Shown: piece after piece, positions 1 to 7,308 of the stretch
How the letters are laid out: each line of letters starts with the position of its first letter
Numbering within the stretch: position 1 is the first letter of the stretch
Source of the DNA: Deltaproteobacteria bacterium UBA6930
Lineage (GTDB): Bacteria > Myxococcota_A > UBA9160 > UBA6930
Length of the DNA: 7,675 bases
Direction of reading: 5' to 3'
NCBI GenBank assembly: GCA_002450755.1
Contig: DKAI01000070.1
Location: 12,214-19,888, forward strand
Made by a program: the position numbers and the translations under genes
The notes under the pieces: model-generated
The model's input: only the letters and a program-made list of their open reading frames with translations
Told to the model about the DNA's origin: nothing
Database searches by the model: none

Positions 1-885
1 TTCCTCACTAACAGTGGTACTGAAGCCATAGAGGGAGCCATAAAACTCGCCCACCGGGCGACGAAACGATCCGGATTTATTTCTGCACAAAACTCTTTCC
101 ACGGAAGAACTCTTGGAGCGCTCTCGTTGATAGGACAGGATAGCTACCGAGAGCCTTTCTCCGCATTATTAAACGATACGACGATCGTGCCTTACGGAGA
201 TATCTCCGCCGTCGAAAAAGTTGTGGACGAAAAAACTGCCGCGGTAGTCATAGAACCCATCCAAGGTGAAGGAGGCGTTAACGTTCCACCTGATGGTTAT
301 TTGGCTGAACTTTCTGAAATCTGTCATCGACAGGGAGCTTTACTAATTTTAGACGAAATACAGACAGGCATTGGCCGCACGGGCCGCTGGCTAGGTCTTG
401 AACACGATGGAGCAAAGCCCGATATCATTACATTGGGGAAGGGGCTCGGTGGGGGATTCCCTGTTGCTGCTTTTTTGTGTACCGAGGAACTGGCCCGCAC
501 GGCATCTCCGGGAGAACACGGAGGAACTTATATCGGTAACCCTCTCGCAGCCGTCGCAGCCAACTCTGTCTTGGAAGTTATCGAGAAGGAACAAATCGTT
601 GAGAATGCTGCACGTCTAGGGAAAATATTTTCTGGCGAATTGGAAAAATTTGTTAAGGAGAATCCCGGTCTTGCAAAAGAAACTCGAGGCAGAGGGCTAC
701 TGCAAGGCCTCGTTCTGAATGATATGGAAAAAGCTTCGAAAATTCCTTTACACGCTGCAAAGAAAGGCGTCTTGGTAAACGTAACTGCCGGAAACGTAAT
801 TCGTTTCTTTCCTCCATTGAATATTCGAGACTCGGAACTAATGGAGGCGTGGCATGTCATCCAAGGAATCATACAGGAGACCTAA
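1..885 (+). CDS. argD: Acetylornithine aminotransferase family (class III PLP enzyme), 5'-truncated by the window edge
   Basis: The reading frame is open from base 1 to the TAA at 883-885, giving 294 visible residues. The family is usually about 390-400 residues, so roughly the first 100 are off the left edge; a TTG at 127 is in frame but lies inside conserved sequence and is not the start. Seen: the NSGTEA cofactor-binding motif at residues 5-10, FHGRTLGA further on, EPIQGEGG, the LDEIQTG motif with the PLP-ring aspartate (codon 352-354), GKGLGGGFP with the Schiff-base lysine (codon 439-441), GGTYIGNPL with the phosphate-contacting threonine, and IRFFPPLNI near the C-terminus. Family knowledge: ArgD transfers an amino group from glutamate to N-acetylglutamate semialdehyde in cytosolic arginine synthesis, and some members also act on succinyl-diaminopimelate or ornithine. 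The motif set favours ArgD over GABA or ornithine aminotransferase, but substrate is inferred. Its 3' end overlaps the convergent map gene by 4 bases. Confidence 0.87.
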   Translation, partial: FLTNSGTEAIEGAIKLAHRATKRSGFISAQNSFHGRTLGALSLIGQDSYREPFSALLNDTTIVPYGDISAVEKVVDEKTAAVVIEPIQGEGGVNVPPDGYLAELSEICHRQGALLILDEIQTGIGRTGRWLGLEHDGAKPDIITLGKGLGGGFPVAAFLCTEELARTASPGEHGGTYIGNPLAAVAANSVLEVIEKEQIVENAARLGKIFSGELEKFVKENPGLAKETRGRGLLQGLVLNDMEKASKIPLHAAKKGVLVNVTAGNVIRFFPPLNIRDSELMEAWHVIQGIIQET

Positions 886-1697
886 AAAGGTGGAACTTCG
901 TCTGCTCCCAACGTCATAACTTCGGGACCAGCCGGCGTAATGACAAGAGTATGTTCAAACTGTGCCGACAGAGTCCCATCTCTGGTGACTGCGGTCCAAC
1001 CGTCTTCAAGAATATCCGTTTTCCAGTGACCTAAATTAATCATCGGTTCGATGGTAAATGACATTCCTGGGGAGATTGCCTCCCCCTTACCAGACGCTCC
1101 GTAATGAAATATTGTAGGGGAAGTATGAAAAATCCTGTTTATTCCATGTCCTGTAAACTCGCGAACCACTGAGTAACCCAGTTCTTCGGCAAATACCTGA
1201 ATGGCATTCCCTATGTCACCCGTAAATCCGTCAATATTAATTGCACGAATTCCCCGCCAAAGTGCCCGATAAGTATTTGAAACAAGCTTCTTAGCCACAG
1301 GAGATACATCGCCAACTTCAAAAGTACGGGAGCTATCGCCATGAAATCCTTTAAGAATTGGGGTTACATCCACATTTACAATGTCGCCAGACTTGAGTTC
1401 CTTGCTAGGCGTGGGGATTCCGTGACAAACGACGTCATTTACCGATGTACAGCAATGCTTTGGAAAACCTCTATAGCCGAGAGGCGCCGAAATCGCGCCG
1501 GCATCTTCAGTATTTTTTGCAATACGTCGATCGATATCCTCAGTCGTGATCCCAACCGAGATATAATTCTTAACATCGTCGAGCAAAGAAGCAGCCAAAT
1601 GGCCCGCCTCCCTCATAGCCTGTATCTCATCGTCGTTTAAAAGAACAGGGCGACTATCTCGACCTCCACGCCGTGCTCTTTTTTTCTTCCGCTTCAA
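882..1697 (-). CDS. map: Methionine aminopeptidase, type I
   Basis: The 271-residue product removes the initiator methionine from nascent proteins in the cytosol, using two divalent metal ions. All five expected metal ligands are visible: D110 (in NVDV), D121 (in HGDSSRTF), H184 (in GHGI), E217 (in TIEPM) and E248 (in FEHT). H92 (in CHGIP) and H191 (in IFHTSP) match the family's two other active-site histidines. Length is close to the roughly 260 residues typical of type I enzymes. There is no type II insert and no N-terminal zinc-finger extension. The chosen start is TTG at 1697-1695: it overlaps the upstream stop as TTGA and has a strong ribosome-binding site seven bases upstream, whereas the next in-frame ATG (residue 28) falls inside the conserved MREAG segment. 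The first ten residues (MKRKKKRARR) are strikingly basic. The TAG stop interlocks with the argD stop on the other strand. It is probably co-translated with the carboxylase upstream. Confidence 0.95.
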   Translation of the reverse strand: MKRKKKRARRGGRDSRPVLLNDDEIQAMREAGHLAASLLDDVKNYISVGITTEDIDRRIAKNTEDAGAISAPLGYRGFPKHCCTSVNDVVCHGIPTPSKELKSGDIVNVDVTPILKGFHGDSSRTFEVGDVSPVAKKLVSNTYRALWRGIRAINIDGFTGDIGNAIQVFAEELGYSVVREFTGHGINRIFHTSPTIFHYGASGKGEAISPGMSFTIEPMINLGHWKTDILEDGWTAVTRDGTLSAQFEHTLVITPAGPEVMTLGADEVPPF

Positions 1698-4600
1698 CCT
1701 TCCTCCTCCAAACCGATAGACTGACGAAGCTGGCCAATCAGAAACGGTCTTAGGGTGTCAGGCGGGATAATATTCCCTAGTGACCCGACCGCCTGTGCCC
1801 GTTGGACGGAATGAATTCGATCAAATTCTTCTGCCAGTTCGGCCTGTTTTTCAAGTGTCACCTCGTGCCTTACTTTATCTAGAGTCGCGCGACTCTGAGT
1901 TTTCCCACTCTGTTCTGACTCTAGTTGCATTTTCCGAACTCGCTCGTCCGCGGCTACACGCGCACGCACTTCTCTCGCAAACACAACCGCCGCTGCTGGA
2001 CCACCTCCAATCACAGAGGCGTACGCTCCCTCCAGAGCAGATGCTTTTAAACTCAAATTCAACTCCTGAGAGAAAACCACGTAAGCTCCGCCGTGATAGC
2101 GTGACACAACCATGAATAACAAGGGTCCTCGGAAATTAACAACGGCGCGGGCGATTTCTGCTCCATACTCAAGTTGGAGCTTCCGCATGGATTCGGGAGA
2201 ACCATCGAAACCAGAGAGGTTTGCAAGAACTACCACCGGCCGATTTCCACTTGCGCTATTCAAAGCTCGAGCCACCTTTTTGGAGGATTGAGGGAAAAGC
2301 GTCCCACCACTCCATGATGCGGGGCCATCTAGCGGCCGGTAACCCTCCCTTGTCAAATTATGGCTCTCAATACCGATTAATGTTGCCGGCATCCCACCCA
2401 AGTGGGCATCCCAAACTATTGATGTTTCTGCTCCAACCCAGGCGTTCCATCGCTCAAGGTGGCCACCATCCTTATCGACTAAAGCCTGCATCACCGAGCG
2501 CATGGGGAAAGGCTTTTTTCGTCCCGGATTGGTTTCGTCTTCAAAAATCTCTCCAACGAATTTAAAATCAAAAACAGCGGTTTCTTCGCTGTCACATGGT
2601 TCGTGTCTAAGACTACGTGTTATCTGGTCCGTGGATTCACTAGACCTCGGCATAAACTCTCCCGGAGCAACGTAAGAATAGCGGTAGTACTCGTAAAGGA
2701 TTCTGTAGGCGTCTGAAAGATCGGAAGCAAAGTACTGCGCTTCCCCATTAGGTCCCATTATTCTCTCAAAGCCGCCAATTGCAACCTCGTCCTCAGCAGA
2801 TACTGCACCAGAAGCTTCAAGAGCGGCACGGCCTGTCAAAACCATTGAGGCACCTGGGGTCATAATCAATACTCCTTTAGTATGCATAAGCATGGTAGAG
2901 AGAGCATTCCAATAACTTTGTGCTCCAACGTTTACACCTTGAATAATGAGATTTATAGATCCCCCGTTTTGAGTAAATTCTATAATTTTTTTGACTACGC
3001 GTGCTGTTGCATCAAGATTTTCAGTACCGCTTTCCATCTCAATTTTTGCGCCTGCAGACACAGGAATCCATTCAAGCGGAATCTTTCGGTCTTCTGCCAA
3101 TTTAAGAGCGACTACAATTCTGTCGCACTCTCCAGAAGAGAGTGCTCCCATTCCAATAGTAGGATCGGAAAGTAATAAAACTCTTTGAATACCTTCTGGA
3201 TGTTTTTCAGTTGGAGTTGTAATAATACCAAATACGACAGCACTCTTGTTTAAACCATAAGGGCGGCCGTCAACGCTCTGGCAGTCTAGAGGCTCTGACT
3301 CTTCTCTCTCTTCGCTTAAATCATACTCTTCAAACGCACCAGTCGGGAAGGGAGTAAGGCTATCGGAGTCTCGCCCCGAACCTGTCAGCATTCTTATTAT
3401 TTCGTAGGGATAAACAAGCCTTCGACTTCGCGCAGTCAAGACTTTTTGCTCATAGTCGCTAACGGACTCAAGAGGGCGTCTCCGAGGATCTCTCGTAATT
3501 AAATCAATATTGCTCCCTGTAATATCACTAATCACAAATTCAGTCTGCCTCATCGGTCCCGAAGATTTTTCATCTATTAGATTTGCACGGACGATCACCT
3601 TCTCTAGACCCAAGCGGCGGGCTGTCGGCCACAGACGACGAATCATATTTGATGTGAGATCTGAGTCGAGACGAACAGGGGGGCCACAATAAATGCAAAT
3701 TCTATTCCATTGCAAACGGCGCTTCGGATCAATTTCCGCTACTAGACGACGCATGACACGAGTAGCTTCTATAAAGGCCTTTTCAAAAGCAGCGGGGTTA
3801 ACCTCTTCATGACGATCAGGATGATCTCTTCTAGATCGCACTTCCGCGAGAACGATAATACGTTCATCTCCCTCTGCTTCCAAGGCCCGCGCTTTGAACG
3901 CATAGATGTCTTCAGGAGCATCCATTCTTTTAAGATCGAATTTCTCAAGCCTTTCTAAGTCAATCCGCGATAGACATTCCGGGTGAAGACCGAAAGCCCT
4001 ATCAAGTTTTTTACAAGAAGATTGTGTGGGTAAAAAGGTCTCGCATTGACTAGCTTTTCCCATGCTCACGACACTTAGAGTGAAACGTCGCGCTGAAAAT
4101 CCTGACTTGATGCACCGTTGAAGTCGCCTTGCTGCCTCTGTAATAGAGAAACTTTCTTCTGCCGAGACTAGTAACTCTATGGAAAAAACAGCGGGCCACT
4201 CATGGTGCTCCCGCCTTCGACTAGCAGCCTCCTTAAGAAGCGCTGCGGAGTCTGAGATATCATCTGGGAGACATGCACTAGCAATAACGACCCTTTCGTC
4301 TTCTAAGGTCGCCTCAACAACGGAAAGCTTTCCGTGGATCGAAAATTTCCAGTCCACAATTGAAATTGGAGAGTAGATGCGTTGCAGGTGAACTTGAATC
4401 GCCAGTACGCGTTTGTTTTCATCGACATCACTGATACCCCGAGCTACGCGGTCAAATATCGGTCGCGGAGAATCTGCCATATCACGAATTATATGGTTAC
4501 TTGGTTGCTCGACCCCACGACCGCCAACTGAAAACCATTCGTCTAAGTCCTGACCGGTTCGCTCTAAGCCCGCATCAATTCCGGGGCGTTCGTAGATTTC

Positions 4601-7306
4601 ATAGCGTGCATCTATCGCGGCGTCGGCTACCGCATCCGACACCAGACCTCTCATATCTGCAAGACGAGTAAGCGCTTCTTCCAACTCCCAAGCCCTATCG
4701 GCAACAACACCATGTTGGACCAAGGATTCAACCTGCCGAAGTAAAGCTAAAATTATCCTCTGGCGCTGCGGAGGAGCAACTTGTGACGCCAGCATCCGAA
4801 GGACTGCCCTTTCAATTTCGTCAAAGTCCTCTTCTAAATTGCTTATTCCATAATGAGCTAGTGCTGTGCTCACTAGTTCGAGAAATTCAGATGCAATGCC
4901 GGCACCCCCTGCACGTAAACGGCGAACAAACATCCTCATTCTGGCGGAATTCGAAGGTCCGAGTTCGCCCGACACCGATGCGCGCGGAGATCTAATAAAC
5001 AGCTGTTCGACATCTGCTGCAACACGCAGTTCTATCGCTGCCGGTGCAAGCTCTGAGATAAATTGACTGGACAGGGAAGCATCGAGGGGAGACTCGAGAA
5101 ACTCAATAAGTGATTCCGCCCTCTGAGGATGTACATCGAAGCCTAAAATAAGTCTGCGAATTTCCTCGCGAACAGCTGATACAGCCGAACGGCGATCTTC
5201 CGGAGCACTCGCATCCGCCTCAGAAAGGTCTGGCAACCCAAATGCTCCACCCTCTTTATTTGAACGAAACAGTGGGGCTAGTGGGTCCTCATAAGCCGGG
5301 AGCACCAATCTCTCCGACGTTTCACTTAGGTCTTCATCACCAGCCGGATCGATTACAATTAATACGTCTCCTGCCTTTACTTGTTGGCCAGCTCGCACTT
5401 CAAGTTCAGTCACTACACCTGCTACCGGAGCATCAAAGCCAATCTCCATCTTCATAGCTTCCAAAATGCCGAGTGGGTGACCCGCTTCGACCCGATCACC
5501 AACTGCAACATTTACCGCAATAACCATCGCAGGCGTGGCCGCCCGTACTTGACCTAGCGTCTGCCAACCGAACTGATGGGGCTGTCCTTCTACCTCAACT
5601 CGAATTCCAGCTTCTGTAGAATCATAAAGAATCGGTAACTCCTCTCCGTTTAATGTCAGTTGTGCACGGTGTCCTCCCTGCTCCGTAAGACTTACTGCTA
5701 CGACTTGATCATCCAGATAAACTCTATATCGCCACGAGCCGATCGCGAACACATCTAAACGGTATTGTTCACCTTTGTACGAAAGATCAATCTCCTGGCC
5801 TTCAGACTTAGGTACGTTCGCTGGGTTTATGTTCGATGGGTCAGCGTAGAAATTCAGGCGTGCAAGTTTCCGATCTCTTTGATAAGCAAGTACTGCAGCC
5901 GCTATTAATGCCGGCGACGCGTGAAGACCCTGGCCGGTTCGTTGTTCACTGCGACGGTCAAGCCATCCAACATCCACTCCGCCCTGAATGTATTCTGTAT
6001 CGGACAATACACCGAGCAGGTATCCTTTGTTCGTCGCACCACCCTCAATCACGAGATCAAAATCAGACAGCGCACTTAAAAGACGTGCGCGAGCGTCCTC
6101 GCGGTCGATTCCAGTGGTGATTACCTTTGCAATCAGAGAATCAAATGCTTCTGGAACTGAAGCCCCCGGAGAAACGCCTGTATCAATACGAATTCGAGGA
6201 CCTAAAGCAGGATCGAAGCGTGCGATTTTTCCAGGCGCCGGTAAAAACCCGGAATCCGGGTCTTCTGCACAAACCCGCGCTTCAAATGCGTGTCCGAGCG
6301 AATTTATCTTTAATCCCGAAAGATTTTCATTTCTCGCGACACAAATTTGCAATTCCACCAGATCGAGTCCCGTCACGGCCTCCGTTATTCCATGCTCAAC
6401 TTGAAGCCTCGGATTCATTTCGAGAAAATAATATTCTTCAGGTCCTACCAAGAACTCTACAGTTCCAGCGCTTTCGTAGCCTACTTCGGAAGCAATCCGG
6501 ATTGCATCGTGTTGTAGAGTTTCCATGAGGTCTTGCGAAAGATTCGGCGGTGGACTCTCTTCAAGAACTTTTTGAAAACGACGCTGGACAGAACAGTCAC
6601 GACAACCTAGGGAAAACGTATTACCAAACTTGTCTGCCAGAACTTGTACTTCAATATGCCTTCCGCCTTGAACCGCAGATTCAAGAAAAAGACGGCCATC
6701 TCCAAATGCGCTTTCGGCTTCGGACTTAGCTGAATTAAAAGCATCTTCGAGATCCTCTTCATTCGAAACAAAGCGTATTCCACGACCGCCACCTCCCGCC
6801 GAGGCTTTAACAACGAGAGGAAACCCTATTTCACGCGCACTATCTCGCGCCTCAACGATGTTATCCATAGCGCGACGACTCCAGGGCGTAACTGGGACAG
6901 ACAAAGATTCCGCTAGAAGCTTCGATGAAATCTTGTCTCCAAGCCGGCGCATTGCGGAAGCCGGAGGCCCCAAGAAAATTATGCCCGCGGATTCCAACTC
7001 ATCGACAAAGTCAGGTGATTCAGCCACGAATCCCCAGCCTGGCCATACGGCATCGACGCCTGCACCTCTCATAACGGAAACTAACTCTTTGTAGTCAAGG
7101 TATGCGGCGACAGGCCCATTGCTCTCGTCTAAAGAGATCGCTCTGTGCGCATGCCTTACAAAAGGAGCTTCCCTATCGGCGTTTGTATAAAGAGCGAGAG
7201 TTTCGAGACTGCTCCCCTCCTTTGTCCGAAGATTTTTGGCTGTTCTAATGCAACGCATCGCAGCCTCACCACGATTCGCGATTGCGAGAAGGTTGAAGTT
7301 ACTCAT
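1694..7306 (-). CDS. Single-chain biotin-dependent acyl-CoA carboxylase (biotin carboxylase, biotin carrier and carboxyltransferase fused)
   Basis: The 1870-residue protein should carboxylate biotin with ATP and bicarbonate, then pass the carboxyl group to an acyl-CoA, most simply acetyl-CoA to malonyl-CoA. Residues 1-455 are biotin carboxylase: ANRGEAA at 10-16, the ATP-grasp loop with K167 and GGGGRG at 171-176, RDCSVQRRFQK ending at K246, E284, and LEMNPRLQVEH with E296, N298, R300 and E304; R344 follows. Residues 460-585 resemble a BT linker. Residues 586-655 are the carrier domain, with EAMKM and biotinylated K619. Residues 656-1290 match no family I can name. The carboxyltransferase N-half is near 1355-1545 and the C-half near 1580-1780, with HGGAY at 1738-1742. 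A charged tail ends in IIPPDTLRPFL. The ATG at 7306 is chosen because it precedes LLAIANRGEAA, has GGAAAG six bases upstream and lies 2 bases after the previous stop. An ATG at 7393 would overlap that gene by 85 bases. Substrate could instead be propionyl- or longer acyl-CoA. Confidence 0.9.
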   Translation of the reverse strand: MSNFNLLAIANRGEAAMRCIRTAKNLRTKEGSSLETLALYTNADREAPFVRHAHRAISLDESNGPVAAYLDYKELVSVMRGAGVDAVWPGWGFVAESPDFVDELESAGIIFLGPPASAMRRLGDKISSKLLAESLSVPVTPWSRRAMDNIVEARDSAREIGFPLVVKASAGGGGRGIRFVSNEEDLEDAFNSAKSEAESAFGDGRLFLESAVQGGRHIEVQVLADKFGNTFSLGCRDCSVQRRFQKVLEESPPPNLSQDLMETLQHDAIRIASEVGYESAGTVEFLVGPEEYYFLEMNPRLQVEHGITEAVTGLDLVELQICVARNENLSGLKINSLGHAFEARVCAEDPDSGFLPAPGKIARFDPALGPRIRIDTGVSPGASVPEAFDSLIAKVITTGIDREDARARLLSALSDFDLVIEGGATNKGYLLGVLSDTEYIQGGVDVGWLDRRSEQRTGQGLHASPALIAAAVLAYQRDRKLARLNFYADPSNINPANVPKSEGQEIDLSYKGEQYRLDVFAIGSWRYRVYLDDQVVAVSLTEQGGHRAQLTLNGEELPILYDSTEAGIRVEVEGQPHQFGWQTLGQVRAATPAMVIAVNVAVGDRVEAGHPLGILEAMKMEIGFDAPVAGVVTELEVRAGQQVKAGDVLIVIDPAGDEDLSETSERLVLPAYEDPLAPLFRSNKEGGAFGLPDLSEADASAPEDRRSAVSAVREEIRRLILGFDVHPQRAESLIEFLESPLDASLSSQFISELAPAAIELRVAADVEQLFIRSPRASVSGELGPSNSARMRMFVRRLRAGGAGIASEFLELVSTALAHYGISNLEEDFDEIERAVLRMLASQVAPPQRQRIILALLRQVESLVQHGVVADRAWELEEALTRLADMRGLVSDAVADAAIDARYEIYERPGIDAGLERTGQDLDEWFSVGGRGVEQPSNHIIRDMADSPRPIFDRVARGISDVDENKRVLAIQVHLQRIYSPISIVDWKFSIHGKLSVVEATLEDERVVIASACLPDDISDSAALLKEAASRRREHHEWPAVFSIELLVSAEESFSITEAARRLQRCIKSGFSARRFTLSVVSMGKASQCETFLPTQSSCKKLDRAFGLHPECLSRIDLERLEKFDLKRMDAPEDIYAFKARALEAEGDERIIVLAEVRSRRDHPDRHEEVNPAAFEKAFIEATRVMRRLVAEIDPKRRLQWNRICIYCGPPVRLDSDLTSNMIRRLWPTARRLGLEKVIVRANLIDEKSSGPMRQTEFVISDITGSNIDLITRDPRRRPLESVSDYEQKVLTARSRRLVYPYEIIRMLTGSGRDSDSLTPFPTGAFEEYDLSEEREESEPLDCQSVDGRPYGLNKSAVVFGIITTPTEKHPEGIQRVLLLSDPTIGMGALSSGECDRIVVALKLAEDRKIPLEWIPVSAGAKIEMESGTENLDATARVVKKIIEFTQNGGSINLIIQGVNVGAQSYWNALSTMLMHTKGVLIMTPGASMVLTGRAALEASGAVSAEDEVAIGGFERIMGPNGEAQYFASDLSDAYRILYEYYRYSYVAPGEFMPRSSESTDQITRSLRHEPCDSEETAVFDFKFVGEIFEDETNPGRKKPFPMRSVMQALVDKDGGHLERWNAWVGAETSIVWDAHLGGMPATLIGIESHNLTREGYRPLDGPASWSGGTLFPQSSKKVARALNSASGNRPVVVLANLSGFDGSPESMRKLQLEYGAEIARAVVNFRGPLLFMVVSRYHGGAYVVFSQELNLSLKASALEGAYASVIGGGPAAAVVFAREVRARVAADERVRKMQLESEQSGKTQSRATLDKVRHEVTLEKQAELAEEFDRIHSVQRAQAVGSLGNIIPPDTLRPFLIGQLRQSIGLEEEG
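1698..1709 (-). promoter_or_regulatory. Ribosome-binding site of map, embedded in the carboxylase 3' end
   Basis: Read on the minus strand, the purine run GGAGGAGGAAGG lies directly against the TTG start at 1697, and its first GGAGG ends seven bases before that start. The same bases encode the last residues (EEEG) of the carboxylase. This strong site supports the TTG as the true start of map and suggests that ribosomes finishing the carboxylase can reinitiate there. Confidence 0.8.
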
Positions 7307-7308
7307 CT

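Noticed and set aside
127..885. TTG at 127 as the start of the aminotransferase
   Set aside because: The frame is open to base 1 and the preceding codons encode conserved family motifs (NSGTEA, FHGRTLGA), so the gene simply continues off the window.
880..891. Short inverted repeat ACCT-AAAA-AGGT as a two-way terminator
   Set aside because: The arms are only four base pairs, with no GC-rich stem and no T-run, so it is too weak to call a terminator.
2221..2565. 114-codon plus-strand open frame
   Set aside because: It is antisense to the second carboxyltransferase half, which has clear domain motifs on the minus strand. No ribosome-binding site or family motif supports it.
2941..3000. Local A+T-rich dip (20 of 60 bases are G or C) inside the carboxylase
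   Set aside because: The frame is uninterrupted and the protein here is conserved carboxyltransferase rich in Lys, Ile, Asn and Phe codons. The neighbouring 60 bases return to half G+C, so there is no sign of an insertion.
3684..3697. CIYC (residues 1204-1207) as a zinc ribbon like that of bacterial AccD
   Set aside because: Only one CxxC pair is present, with no second pair nearby, and it lies before the carboxyltransferase fold, so a four-cysteine zinc site is not supported.
5988..6404. 138-codon plus-strand open frame
   Set aside because: It lies wholly antisense to the biotin carboxylase domain, shows no family motif, and has a serine/arginine-rich composition expected from the opposite strand of a real gene.
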